From IMG/VR virus record IMGVR_UViG_3300045253_000076, positions 1 to 33,758 of that record: 33,758 bases of DNA. One strand, written 5' to 3'. This stretch comes from a virus. Below, piece after piece: positions 1 to 6,716 of the stretch; within the stretch, counting starts at the first letter, position 1; each line of letters opens with the position of its first letter. The notes beneath the pieces were generated by a model, which searched no databases, was not told the DNA's origin, and saw only the letters and a program-made list of their open reading frames with translations. Made by a program: the position numbers and the translations under genes.

Positions 1-137
1 AGTTCAAGGCGGACGACCTCACATGGTGTTCACGGTGCGAAATCGACCATGTACCAGGGCGAATCTATGACCACCTCCCCGAGACATTACCGAGCCAAGA
101 CGGAACCGAAGGGCAGAAAGGACCGTCTGTCAAATGA
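1..137 (+). CDS. 3' end of a hypothetical gene, cut by the window edge
   Basis: An open frame runs in from the left edge (first whole codon at base 3) and stops at TGA 135-137. Its stop overlaps the next start as ATGA, the coupling style used throughout this region. The visible 44 residues contain a W-C-S-R-C-E segment, a CxxC pair that could be half of a zinc site, and a tail with L-P-E-T-L-P. The same L-P-E-T-L-P tail ends the gene at 460-702, so the two share a related C-terminus. Function unknown. Confidence 0.6.
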   Translation, partial: FKADDLTWCSRCEIDHVPGRIYDHLPETLPSQDGTEGQKGPSVK

Positions 138-463
138 TTAACCCTCAGTCAGCACAGAGCAAAGAACACCCTTGGTTTGACTCCTTAGAGCGCGATGTCA
201 CAGTGACGCTAGCAGATGCTTTTGCCAAGGCTGGTTTCAAGGAAATGCCAGTTAGTATAGCCGTTGCAATGCTGGACTGCACCAAAGCTCTTGTAGCCAA
301 GTCCTACCGTGAGGGGCAGGAACAGGGAGCCAAACAACACTTCGAGGCGTGGTGGACGGATTATTGCCGTAATGAGGCCCACAACATGAACTGGACTCCC
401 GTAGCTGAATACTTCACCGCCCTACAACCCCAACCGAACCAAACAGGAGATACCACGGAATGA
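134..463 (+). CDS. hypothetical protein, 109 aa
   Basis: Starts at ATG 134 inside the stop of the upstream gene (ATGA) and ends in the same way at the next gene (460). The protein is soluble and acidic, has no signal peptide or membrane segment, and is Trp/His-rich in its second half. I recognise no family. An AAAGGA lies about 12 bases before the start, but coupling to the upstream gene is the stronger argument for this start. It belongs to a row of small early or accessory genes. Confidence 0.7.
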   Translation: MINPQSAQSKEHPWFDSLERDVTVTLADAFAKAGFKEMPVSIAVAMLDCTKALVAKSYREGQEQGAKQHFEAWWTDYCRNEAHNMNWTPVAEYFTALQPQPNQTGDTTE

Positions 464-702
464 GTAGACACTGGCAAGAGATACTGCATGAACTGCACGA
501 TGAAACCCACCGTGACGGCTACTACTGTCGCGCCAACATGCTAGAGAGCATTGTCGATGAGCTGATAGCGGAAATGGAATACGCCAAAGTCGTAGGGCCA
601 ATTGGCAAATACCAGGGCGTATCCCAGAAGGGCGTATCCCAGATGGGACCGGTTTTCTGCAAGCTCCCAGAGACATTACCAGGAGATACAGATGGAAAAT
701 AA
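460..702 (+). CDS. hypothetical protein, 80 aa
   Basis: ATG 460 overlaps the previous TGA (ATGA). The first 45 residues are a charged helical segment (H-E-L-H-D-E-T, then I-V-D-E-L-I-A-E-M-E). A short internal duplication follows (G-V-S-Q-K-G-V-S-Q-M), encoded by a 12-base direct repeat near 615-642. The C-terminal L-P-E-T-L-P matches the tail of the partial gene at the left edge, and both are preceded by TACCAGGGCG. This suggests duplication of a C-terminal cassette. Function unknown. Confidence 0.65.
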   Translation: MSRHWQEILHELHDETHRDGYYCRANMLESIVDELIAEMEYAKVVGPIGKYQGVSQKGVSQMGPVFCKLPETLPGDTDGK

Positions 703-937
703 CGTAGTCACCCTCGACACCGCCAAGAAGCTCAAGGCGGCAGGGTTTCCGCAAAATACGGCTTATGGGTTTTACTATCGTGTCGCACGCTATGGCGACC
801 CAGGTATTTTTGTTCTGAGTGACATGTGGCGGTTCGACGACAAAGAGACTGCCGCCGCCCCCACAGCTCAGGCGGGGTTTGGTAAGATGAGGGTAATGCG
901 GTCAAGTCTAGTCCAGTTGTTTGAAAGGAGAATAGTT
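692..937 (+). pseudogene. truncated paralogue of the 119-aa gene at 12849-13208
   Basis: The frame from ATG 692 starts with M-E-N-N-V-V-T-L-D-T-A-K-K-L and later has A-A-P-T-A-Q. The intact gene on the other strand at 12849-13208 starts M-E-N-N-V-V-T-L-E-T-A-K-K-L and also has A-A-P-T-A-Q, followed by about 70 more residues. Here homology stops after that motif. The frame then runs without a stop into the next gene, which has its own strong ribosome site. I read it as a remnant produced by recombination at the shared CCCCCACAGCTCAG. A working 208-residue fusion (692-1318) cannot be excluded. Confidence 0.5.
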
Positions 938-1318
938 ATGTCTAAAGTCAAGTTAATCGTGTGCGAGGGGTACGGCAATCAGGGCCTTCCCCGTGTTGAT
1001 GGGACTGCGAAGGTGATCGACCTCAAGTTAGAGGTTCCGGATACTCACGATATTATGGGTGTCATCCGGACAGAGTTTGACGAAGAAGCGGACGGTAGCC
1101 GCCGGGATAGTGATGCTGTTGACCCTGTAATCCGTTACGAGCGCATTAACGACCTGGTGGGTAAGCTGCTTACTATCACAGACGCGGCAGCGCGGGATTC
1201 TGAGCAACGTAAGGCTCTAAAGGATCTCGTCACGCAGTCTTGTTGGGGTTGGTACAGCGGTCAGCAAGCCGAGCTGACGACACCATGGCGTAAGGATAAA
1301 GGCATCAGCGTACAGTAA
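938..1318 (+). CDS. hypothetical protein, 126 aa
   Basis: The start is set at ATG 938 because GAAAGGAG lies seven bases upstream, the clearest Shine-Dalgarno of this cluster; the frame is open further upstream only through the truncated paralogue. The protein has a beta-rich N-terminus (K-V-K-L-I-V-C-E-G-Y-G), an acidic middle (E-E-A-D-G-S-R-R-D) and a helical C-terminal half. No family recognised. It is the last + gene before a convergent - strand gene, and no terminator is evident in the 38-base gap. Confidence 0.65.
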   Translation: MSKVKLIVCEGYGNQGLPRVDGTAKVIDLKLEVPDTHDIMGVIRTEFDEEADGSRRDSDAVDPVIRYERINDLVGKLLTITDAAARDSEQRKALKDLVTQSCWGWYSGQQAELTTPWRKDKGISVQ

Positions 1319-1356
1319 ATAACCCGCTTGACCGCAGGAAGCAATTATTCACAGGT

Positions 1357-1731
1357 TTACGGCAGAGAGCGGTTCTGAACCTTACGGAGCCGCTTCGCAC
1401 GCTCTTTTGCCGTCTGCTCCCCGATGTCTTTAACGGCTTGCCGGGCTCGTTTTATTTGGTCCCGTGCCTCTACTACCTTTGGGTCATCATCTGTGAGCCC
1501 ATGGAGACACGTCGGGTAATCGCTTTGGCCAGCGTATGCCCAGCATCCCTCCTGCGGGTCGTTAACGCAGATAGGAGCACTTGTCAGGATGTTCTGTAGG
1601 GTGCTCAAGTTATGGATATTCTGTGATTTCAGGACCTCGCGCAGAGCGCCGCAGTTGATACACCCTCCTCCTGTCCTCAGGTCCTGATACTCATTCGATA
1701 GCGACAGGTCGGGTTTCTTGAACCATGCCAT
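1357..1731 (-). CDS. hypothetical cysteine-rich protein, 124 aa
   Basis: ATG 1731 lies one base after the stop of the upstream - strand gene, so translation is probably coupled; longer frames would run back into that gene. The protein has a C-x-x-C (G-C-I-N-C-G) near residue 30 and three further cysteines spaced over about 18 residues, a plausible metal-binding arrangement. The C-terminal third is a strongly basic helix rich in K and R. No family recognised. Second gene of a short pair with 1733-2026. Confidence 0.6.
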   Translation of the reverse strand: MAWFKKPDLSLSNEYQDLRTGGGCINCGALREVLKSQNIHNLSTLQNILTSAPICVNDPQEGCWAYAGQSDYPTCLHGLTDDDPKVVEARDQIKRARQAVKDIGEQTAKERAKRLRKVQNRSLP

Positions 1732-1732
1732 T

Positions 1733-2026
1733 TTAGTTGTCCGGTAGTTCATCCCCCTGGTCGGTGACATGCGCGATGGCCTCCAGCAGGGCATCCGTGC
1801 GGTCATCGCCCATACCGGTCCAGGTGAGCTTGTCATCTACTATCAGCTCGTACTCGCGAACCGTCCCGTCGATGGGCTCCGACTCGTTGACGGTGAAGCT
1901 CTGGGCTACTTCAAACCCCATGCTCGTGAGCTTGGGAGTGTCCGTGCGCGTCACTACGGCCGCACCGTAGGCACTGCCAACCCCGGCCGCGACACCGGCC
2001 CCTACTATTACGTCTGCCATGTGCAT
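1733..2026 (-). CDS. hypothetical protein with hydrophobic Gly/Ala-rich N-terminus, 97 aa
   Basis: Starts at ATG 2026 or 2020; AGAAAG precedes the first. Residues 4-25 are Gly/Ala/Val-rich (V-I-V-G-A-G-V-A-A-G-V-G) and could form a glycine-zipper-like membrane segment or a weak export signal. The rest is an acidic alpha/beta stretch that resembles the small dsRBD-like proteins of phages (E-Y-E-L-I-V-D-D..DALLEAIAHV), but this is a guess. The 3' end touches the next gene. Confidence 0.55.
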   Translation of the reverse strand: MHMADVIVGAGVAAGVGSAYGAAVVTRTDTPKLTSMGFEVAQSFTVNESEPIDGTVREYELIVDDKLTWTGMGDDRTDALLEAIAHVTDQGDELPDN

Positions 2027-2329
2027 GATCTTTCTGCTAGCGGTCTGACCTGGGCTTTTGAAATCACACCGTTGAGATTATGCCCAGCTAGTGCCAGTCT
2101 ACCGGCGGATCGCCGGGGATGCTTAGACCCTCACGTGCCGATGCAACGCCAAAGCCACCCCAAACCACCAGACTTGAGCCAAACATACTCAAGTCTGAGT
2201 CGAATATGCTTCACAAAAAGGGCAGCCCCGCTCTTGTGTTGTCAACTTACGGTGTGGGTGCCTGTCTCTTGCACCCGTAACGTTAGAGGCGTGAGGTTAA
2301 CTAACAACCTCTATGGGGTGAATGTTCCG
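2027..2329. repeat. non-coding 300 bp with four perfect inverted repeats
   Basis: No credible gene. Four exact inverted repeats are present: CCGGCG/CGCCGG at 2102-2116 (3-base loop), GACTTGAG/CTCAAGTC at 2171-2195 (9-base loop), GGGTGC/GCACCC at 2256-2276 (9-base loop) and GAGGTT/AACCTC at 2293-2311 (7-base loop). The last two lie just past the RNA ligase stop and could end its - strand transcript, although neither has a clear T-tract. The other two lie upstream of the next - strand gene and could be operators or leader structures. Confidence 0.5.
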
Positions 2330-2959
2330 TTAGCGAAAGTCAACAGCTTTGATCTTCGTAACGATGCGATCCCCTCTACGGCTCCGTAACTCCACAGTGG
2401 GCCGAGCAACGATGCCCTCAGCCTCGAAGTCCCCCCACTCAGACTTGAGGCCGTCCTGGACGAGCTGGATTGCTTGGCCCAGAGTTCCGTGCCCCACGAC
2501 GGGGACGACATCAAGCGCTAACTTCGTCGCTACGTCTTCGACGTTGTGGCGCTCTAGCCACATATCGCTCACTAGGACATCGAAGAGTACAAAGTCTTGG
2601 AAGTCCTTATACTTCCCCCCACTCTGGATTTTCGCGCCGTATCCCTCACCAAAGAGGACAACCCCCCCATCAGGGAAGACATCACGCAAACGAACCTTCG
2701 CAGGTGTTGAGTAGAATAGGTCGTTGAGGCGGTTAATAATGCCATTCGGAATCTGGGCATTATCAGTACGACCGCCAAATGTTACCTCCTTGCCGTCCCA
2801 ATAGATGCGAATGTTAGTGCCGTCTACTTTTTCGGTGAAGACCCAATCATTGTCCTTGAGATACTCTAACTCCGGAATCGCCCAATGGCCGATAACGATT
2901 TTCTTATCACCTTCCATGTTTCGTTTGAACATGGTATTGATTTTGTGGTACTCATGCAT
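2330..2959 (-). CDS. RNA ligase, T4 Rnl2-like (RNA_ligase/DRB0094 family)
   Basis: A 209-residue nucleotidyltransferase. The lysine nucleotidylation motif K-V-D-G-T-N-I-R sits at 44-51 (Lys44 predicted to take AMP). Motif III/IIIa-like F-G-E-G-Y-G and F-V-L-F-D-V follow, then motif IV E-G-I-V-A-R-P and motif V V-T-K-I-K at the C-terminus. The size matches an adenylyltransferase core without the C-terminal domain of T4 Rnl2. Phage RNA ligases of this group seal nicked RNA, for example tRNA cut by host defence nucleases. ATG 2959 is preceded by AGGA at about 10 bases. It is transcribed away from the ATPase gene to its right. Confidence 0.88.
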   Translation of the reverse strand: MHEYHKINTMFKRNMEGDKKIVIGHWAIPELEYLKDNDWVFTEKVDGTNIRIYWDGKEVTFGGRTDNAQIPNGIINRLNDLFYSTPAKVRLRDVFPDGGVVLFGEGYGAKIQSGGKYKDFQDFVLFDVLVSDMWLERHNVEDVATKLALDVVPVVGHGTLGQAIQLVQDGLKSEWGDFEAEGIVARPTVELRSRRGDRIVTKIKAVDFR

Positions 2960-3246
2960 TGCTTTGCTGTCCTGCTTAAATTGCTTTAGTTATACCACAT
3001 TCGATATAGTGCCTGGTAGAACCCCCAACGCTGTCCTGCTGCGGGGGTTCAACCGTGGGTGCTTACCTCGTGGCTTGCCGATGCGTCCAACGACCCAAGC
3101 ACCCCCGGCCCGCGCCCGGGTTCAGGGCCGCTACCTGCGGGTATGCTGGCAGGGCTGACACATCAGACTTCGGAGCAGGGTTGGCTACCCGCTTTACGCT
3201 CCGGGGGTCAGCACTCGCATCTTTGTTTTCCAGAGATGGAAGCGAG
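2960..3246. other. divergent intergenic region with a long GC hairpin
   Basis: Lies between the RNA ligase (-) and the ATPase (+). It holds an exact inverted repeat GAACCCCC/GGGGGTTC at 3019-3050 with a 16-base loop. On the - strand a TATAAC box is visible within TGGTATAACT near 2993-3002, a possible -10 for the ligase. The ATPase frame is open back to 3055, but that part is unlike the family, is GC-rich and has no ribosome site; I treat it as leader. Confidence 0.4.
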
Positions 3247-4824
3247 ATGCAGCATCACACCGAGTTCGTCACTGACGAGCTCAAGAAGCTAATCGGATGG
3301 GGAATTCATCCCAGACGGGTAGCTGTAATGCCCTACCTAAGAAAGCTGGTCGGTGTCGGAGCCCAGGGGTCCACACTCCGTAAGCGCTACATGCTAGGAG
3401 TGTCGGACAGAATTAGAAGGAGAGCCGGGACGTTTGGCTACCCCGTGTTCCTCAACGCTAAAGAGTTCTCGGCCCTCATGGGATGGGAGCTAGACGGTCT
3501 CTCCGGGGCCAGGGCTAGGAAGCTGCCTGTGGATAACATGATCGACACCGAGGGGATTGTGATCGGTTCCAGTAACCATCACCATTCTAGAGGCCGACTG
3601 CTAGCCATCCCTCCGGCTTCGCTCCTGATGCATACCTGGGTACTAGGCCCCTCAGGCGTCGGTAAGAGTACCGTCCTGCACAACATGGCCGTTCAGATCA
3701 TGGAGCAGGGCATGGGCCTAGTGCTTATTGAGCCGAAGGGTGATCTGGCGAAAGACGTACTTTATAGCGTCCCACGGAGTCGCGTCGAGGATGTAATATG
3801 GTTCGACCCAGCGGATACTCTTTACCCTATAGGGCTCAACGTCCTCGCGGGTCACGACGTAGAACGTATTACTGGTCACATAGTAGGTATGTTTCAGAAC
3901 ATTTACTCCGATAGTTGGGGTTCTAGACTAGAACGTATCATGAAGTTTGCCGTTAAAACAGCGGCCATGAACGGGCTTACTCTCTATGATGTGCGCCACC
4001 TCCTAATGAACCCAGACTTTCGGGCTCAGGAAGTGGCGAAGCTCCGCCGTGTAGATCAAGAGCTATGGATGGAATGGCGGTGGCTGGACTCCATCACCGA
4101 CACCGCTGTGGATTCGGTTATCAACAAGCTGGACAACTTCCTTGGCTCTCGGACGCTGCGCAACATCGTCGGCCAGAAGTCGGGCCTGTCTATGAGTGAC
4201 GTTGTGGAAGGCCGAAAGATTCTACTTGTACCCTTGCCTTCGGCTTTGATCGGTCAAACGAATACTTCCGCACTCGGCTCGCTGGTACGAGAACTCCTGT
4301 GGGATGAGATACGTCGTCGGCCCTCGGGACATCGTGAACCCATAATTCTGATGATGGATGAGTTTCAAAACTACGCGGATCTAAATACAACTCGGAGTGA
4401 CCCATTTGCAGAAGCTCGCTCATATGGCCTTGGCCTCGTTATTGCTAATCAGCATACTGCACAACTGCCTAACGCGGTACTGTCCTCGGTCTCCAACAAC
4501 ACGGCTTCAAAGATTGTCTTTGGCCTGGAACCGGAAGACGCTAGGAAGCTTAAAGACAGCTTCATGCCACTCTCACCGGATGACTTGAACACCCTGCCGC
4601 GCTACGGTGTGGCGGCCAGGCTCATGACCTCGACTGGCAAGGCTCCTGTAACAACCGCTACCACGGCTCCAGCTCCCATGCCTACCGGGGCCGGACATGC
4701 CGCCCTGGAAGCCTCCAGGAGCCGCTACGGCCGTCCGGTAGCCGAGGTGCAGCAAGAGATGGCCGACCGCCACAGGGTGGCCCAGGAGGACCGCAAGCGG
4801 CCTAGCGTGGGGCGAGAAGTTTAG
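3247..4824 (+). CDS. VirD4/TraG-like (FtsK/HerA-type) DNA-translocating ATPase
   Basis: A 525-residue RecA-fold ATPase. Walker A G-P-S-G-V-G-K-S-T is at 134-142, Walker B I-L-M-M-D-E-F at 367-373, and a conserved A-N-Q-H motif at about 400-403 is typical of TraD/VirD4 coupling proteins and conjugation-type HerA relatives. E-P-K-G-D-L after the P-loop region is also typical of this group. No transmembrane segment is seen, unlike classic VirD4. The C-terminal 60 residues are low-complexity, Ala/Pro-rich and charged. ATG 3247 follows GGAAG at 4-5 bases. Its last 23 bases overlap a convergent gene. Likely roles are coupling of DNA to a transfer channel or another DNA-moving step. Confidence 0.8.
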   Translation: MQHHTEFVTDELKKLIGWGIHPRRVAVMPYLRKLVGVGAQGSTLRKRYMLGVSDRIRRRAGTFGYPVFLNAKEFSALMGWELDGLSGARARKLPVDNMIDTEGIVIGSSNHHHSRGRLLAIPPASLLMHTWVLGPSGVGKSTVLHNMAVQIMEQGMGLVLIEPKGDLAKDVLYSVPRSRVEDVIWFDPADTLYPIGLNVLAGHDVERITGHIVGMFQNIYSDSWGSRLERIMKFAVKTAAMNGLTLYDVRHLLMNPDFRAQEVAKLRRVDQELWMEWRWLDSITDTAVDSVINKLDNFLGSRTLRNIVGQKSGLSMSDVVEGRKILLVPLPSALIGQTNTSALGSLVRELLWDEIRRRPSGHREPIILMMDEFQNYADLNTTRSDPFAEARSYGLGLVIANQHTAQLPNAVLSSVSNNTASKIVFGLEPEDARKLKDSFMPLSPDDLNTLPRYGVAARLMTSTGKAPVTTATTAPAPMPTGAGHAALEASRSRYGRPVAEVQQEMADRHRVAQEDRKRPSVGREV

Positions 4825-5017
4825 ATGTCATCCGCTCGACAGTCTCTCTAAGCGCCGCGATGGTGATCAAATCGTCAAGGTCAACCGCGCACCAGTTGGC
4901 GAAGTCGGTGTAGGCCACAAGTAAACTGCGGCCAGCGTAGGGGGTTGTCTTCACTTCCCAGCTAATACGAGCGTCGGCCCCAGCACTAGCTAATGTGATC
5001 TTGTCTTCGATTGTCAC
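4802..5017 (-). CDS. hypothetical protein, 71 aa, GTG start
   Basis: The frame is open to a TTG at 5041, but a perfect AAGGAGG (5022-5028) stands four bases before GTG 5017, which fixes the start. The product is a small soluble protein with a central beta-rich part (I-S-W-E-V-K-T, L-L-V-A-Y-T-D) and a C-terminal helix (A-A-L-R-E-T-V-E-R-M). It follows the transglycosylase frame by 14 bases and probably shares its transcript. The 3' end overlaps the convergent ATPase by 23 bases. No family recognised. Confidence 0.65.
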   Translation of the reverse strand: MTIEDKITLASAGADARISWEVKTTPYAGRSLLVAYTDFANWCAVDLDDLITIAALRETVERMTSKLLAPR

Positions 5018-5031
5018 GGTGCCCTCCTTAA

Positions 5032-5492
5032 TTACCACCAATTCCCCACGTCCCGCCCATTAATCGGCACTCTCGCTAACCAATGGGCCTTGGCCTTCTC
5101 CCACGTCCCGTACCGCTTCTCCATGTAGCCCGTGAAGAACTGGTCTTCGCACTCATAGTCGCTCAGCTCACAGGGCATCTTAGAGCACGGTAGGGCCTGG
5201 CCTAATCCACAGGCACCGATGCTATTCACAGCTGTGGGGCGGTTGCCGGACTCATGCATGTAGATAAACATCTTGGCTTCTTCGGGCGTCTCAGTTGGTA
5301 CGGGAATTGGTGAGGGACTGAGACTTACTTTTTTGGGCTAGGTGCGCTCTGGTGGGCAACTATGTGTACCGAGTCAGCGTGTACGAACTGCGTACCAGCG
5401 TAGAACATGGCGGCTGAGTACATCGCCAGTAGGGTGAGAATGACGTACGCCTTTAAGGCGTAATCCTTGGTTGCCTGTTTGTTGATCTTCAT
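5032..5492 (-). CDS. membrane-anchored lytic transglycosylase made by -1 frameshifting (153 aa)
   Basis: The product of frame 0 from ATG 5492 to the slip site, then the -1 frame to TAA 5032. The C-terminal frame encodes a compact lysozyme-like SLT domain: Y-M-H-E-S-G-N with the likely catalytic Glu (residue 81 of the fusion), A-V-N-S-I-G-A-C-G-L-G-Q-A-L-P, then Y-M-E-K-R-Y-G-T-W and a terminal W-W. Alone, the second frame (minimal ORF 5032-5271) has no export signal and no good ribosome site; frame 0 supplies exactly one membrane segment and a linker. The -1 frame is open through a Pro/Ser linker directly from the slip site. Peptidoglycan cleavage outside the membrane is expected, for lysis, entry or a VirB1-like transfer role. 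The domain call is strong; the frameshift is inferred. Confidence 0.7.
5288..5334 (-). promoter_or_regulatory. candidate -1 ribosomal frameshift signal
   Basis: Read on the - strand, the heptamer A AAA AAG (5334-5328) is in the correct X-XXY-YYZ phase of frame 0. It is followed at once by the TAA stop (5327-5325), then by a perfect 8-bp stem GTCTCAGT/ACTGAGAC (5324-5317 with 5295-5288, 21-base loop). The spacer from heptamer to stem is only three bases, short of the usual 5-8, so the lower pairs may need to open. The -1 frame continues straight into the SLT domain. Confidence 0.65.
5325..5492 (-). CDS. frame-0 membrane-anchor protein, 55 aa
   Basis: ATG 5492 has AAGGAA eight bases upstream and a promoter just beyond it. 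The peptide starts with a Lys-rich stretch, then has one hydrophobic span (about residues 15-32, A-Y-V-I-L-T-L-L-A-M-Y) and A-x-A-like residues, consistent with a signal anchor. It ends ...S-P-K-K at TAA 5325-5327, immediately after the AAAAAAG heptamer. It may be made alone as well as fused to the transglycosylase, a ratio that could limit enzyme dose. Confidence 0.6.
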   Translation of the reverse strand: MKINKQATKDYALKAYVILTLLAMYSAAMFYAGTQFVHADSVHIVAHQSAPSPKK

Positions 5493-5532
5493 GGGGACAG
5501 TTCCTTGTTTAAATTGTCCCCTTACCGCATTC

Positions 5533-5561
5533 AACATATATCAAACGGCTTATGCTGTCAA
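5533..5561 (-). promoter_or_regulatory. sigma70-type promoter for the transglycosylase unit
   Basis: On the - strand, TTGACA (5561-5556), a 17-base spacer and TATGTT (5538-5533) give a start near 5526 and a leader of about 35 bases to ATG 5492. A perfect DnaA-box sequence lies next to the -35 element (5564-5572), the same arrangement as at the promoter near 10020. Confidence 0.6.
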
Positions 5562-5563
5562 TA

Positions 5564-5572
5564 TGTGGATAA
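5564..5572 (-). promoter_or_regulatory. perfect DnaA-box sequence (TTATCCACA)
   Basis: TTATCCACA on the - strand, inside the 17-base block AGTTATCCACATATTGAC shared exactly with 10027-10044. It directly abuts the -35 element of the promoter at 5533-5561. Confidence 0.45.
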
Positions 5573-5591
5573 CTACCAAACCCCTAAAGTC

Positions 5592-5631
5592 AAGCCAAAT
5601 CTCTCTTACGTTTATGACTTATTATTGGCTT
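5592..5631. repeat. inverted repeat upstream of lsr2
   Basis: AAGCCAA (5592-5598) and TTGGCTT (5625-5631) form an exact 7-bp inverted repeat with a 26-base centre, between the divergent transglycosylase unit and the Lsr2 gene. A dyad operator is possible; as an RNA hairpin it would lie in the lsr2 leader. Confidence 0.35.
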
Positions 5632-5662
5632 AGCCATCCCCGAGAGCTTTAGGAGGCTCCAA

Positions 5663-5977
5663 ATGGCAACTCGTACGGTTACCCTCGACGATCTCACCGG
5701 AGATGAGGGTGCACAGACAGTCCGGTTCGGTCTGGGAGACTTGCAGTGGGACATCGACTTGACCCCTGACAGCCTCTCCAAGCTGGCGAAGCTGATCGAG
5801 CCCTACACCTCTAAGGCCAGGGAGGTGACCAAGAAGGCGGCGGCCAATGGCGGCGAGCTGGCGGCCATACGCGAGTGGGCGGCGGCTCAGGACCCACCCA
5901 TCGAGGTGGCGAGCAAAGGAAGAATCTCACAGGACGTGGTAGATAAGTACCACGCGGCTCACGCCGACCCTTCCTGA
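5663..5977 (+). CDS. lsr2: Lsr2-like nucleoid-associated DNA-bridging protein
   Basis: 104 residues with the complete Lsr2 layout. The N-terminal dimerisation part (T-V-T-L-D-D-L-T-G-D-E, then V-R-F-G-L-G-D-L-Q-W-D-I-D-L) spans about 1-50. A short Ala/Gly/Lys linker follows, then the C-terminal DNA-binding helices with I-R-E-W-A at 69-73 and S-K-G-R-I-S at 84-89. The canonical AT-minor-groove motif R-G-R is K-G-R here. AGGAGG is seven bases before ATG 5663. Lsr2 bridges and silences AT-rich DNA in Actinobacteria, and actinophages also carry it. A phage copy may tune host silencing or cover incoming DNA. It stands alone, divergent from the transglycosylase unit. Confidence 0.88.
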   Translation: MATRTVTLDDLTGDEGAQTVRFGLGDLQWDIDLTPDSLSKLAKLIEPYTSKAREVTKKAAANGGELAAIREWAAAQDPPIEVASKGRISQDVVDKYHAAHADPS

Positions 5978-5994
5978 CCGTCCCATCCTCTACC

Positions 5995-6027
5995 TAGACC
6001 CCCATGCCAGCCAGGTGTGGGGGTCTA
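5995..6027. terminator. bidirectional terminator-like hairpin
   Basis: An exact 10-bp inverted repeat TAGACCCCCA/TGGGGGTCTA with a 13-base loop sits between the convergent lsr2 gene and the end of the 13-gene - strand operon. It covers the TAG stop of the last operon gene. T-tracts are poor on both sides, so termination may be partial. Confidence 0.6.
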
Positions 6028-6393
6028 ATCCCGTTTGTCGGTATTGTCGGCTGGCTTGGCAGACTTGGCATCGGCCTCCACATCAATCACAGCGTCACTT
6101 ACAGCCTCGTGTGCTTTCCAGATAGCTTGTCTAAGGGTCATTGCCCCGCCGTCGCGGTGGTAGTGGTGAGTCCCTGCACCAAAGGGGTTGTCTGGCGTTA
6201 CGGGTGAACTCTCGGACAAAATCTCGTACCACCAAAACGTCAGTGGCTCTTTCCAGGTGCGCCCACTCGCCCACGGCCAAAACTTGCACCAGCCCTTACG
6301 AGTGAAGCCGTACCAGATGAGTAACGGGGTTGCTGGCATTAGCTCGGCGTAGATTACCTCGCCCTGCTTAGTTTTTTCGTGTCCAATGTTCAT
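6025..6393 (-). CDS. hypothetical protein, 122 aa, Trp-rich
   Basis: Last gene of the long - strand operon; ATG 6393 overlaps the upstream stop (ATGA). The middle is very rich in aromatic residues (L-L-I-W-Y-G-F-T, W-C-K-F-W-P-W, F-W-W-Y-E-I-L), and the C-terminal 40 residues are acidic and Ala/Lys-rich. No transmembrane helix is convincing. No family recognised. Confidence 0.65.
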   Translation of the reverse strand: MNIGHEKTKQGEVIYAELMPATPLLIWYGFTRKGWCKFWPWASGRTWKEPLTFWWYEILSESSPVTPDNPFGAGTHHYHRDGGAMTLRQAIWKAHEAVSDAVIDVEADAKSAKPADNTDKRD

Positions 6394-6716
6394 TCTGCTT
6401 CTCCCTTATTGTCGGTGAGGGCGGCGACCACATCTTGCATGTCCTGAATGTAGTCCACCTTCTCGTCTCGGTTCTCGATGAAGAACCTTGCGTCCTTGAG
6501 CCTGGCCTCCACCACCCTCTCGTTTGCCATCTGAGAGGCGGCAGCCAAGGCTATGTCGTAACCAGCGTTGTACAGCGCTGCGCCACGGTCTATCAGCTCT
6601 TTTTCGTGGGCGGCGAGTATGGCGGCTATGGCTTGTTCTTCGCCCATGCTAGTCATGCCTAACTGTTGGCGTACCGTCTGCTCAAAGCTTGTGGATGTAG
6701 GGTCAGGGATGGTCAT
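6390..6716 (-). CDS. hypothetical helical protein, 108 aa, related to the 210-aa operon member
   Basis: ATG 6716 overlaps the stop of the previous gene by ATGA. Residues 26-38 (G-E-E-Q-A-I-A-A-I-L-A-A-H) match the segment N-E-D-Q-A-I-T-A-I-L-A-L-I of the gene at 6939-7571, so the two look like paralogues or share a helical module. The rest is charged and helical (A-R-L-K-D-A-R-F-F-I-E). Function unknown; its place in the Rad52 operon suggests an early role. Confidence 0.65.
   Translation of the reverse strand: MTIPDPTSTSFEQTVRQQLGMTSMGEEQAIAAILAAHEKELIDRGAALYNAGYDIALAAASQMANERVVEARLKDARFFIENRDEKVDYIQDMQDVVAALTDNKGEAE

Noticed and set aside
1769-2389. 206-aa + strand open frame
   Set aside because: Antisense to the 97-aa gene and the RNA ligase end, low-complexity translation, and no ribosome site; a shadow of the genes on the other strand.
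3055-3246. Upstream extension of the ATPase by 64 residues
   Set aside because: GC-rich, Pro/Arg-biased translation unlike the family and no ribosome site; ATG 3247 has GGAAG and starts typical sequence.
5018-5041. TTG 5041 start for the 71-aa gene
   Set aside because: The AAGGAGG falls inside that extension, exactly spaced for GTG 5017.
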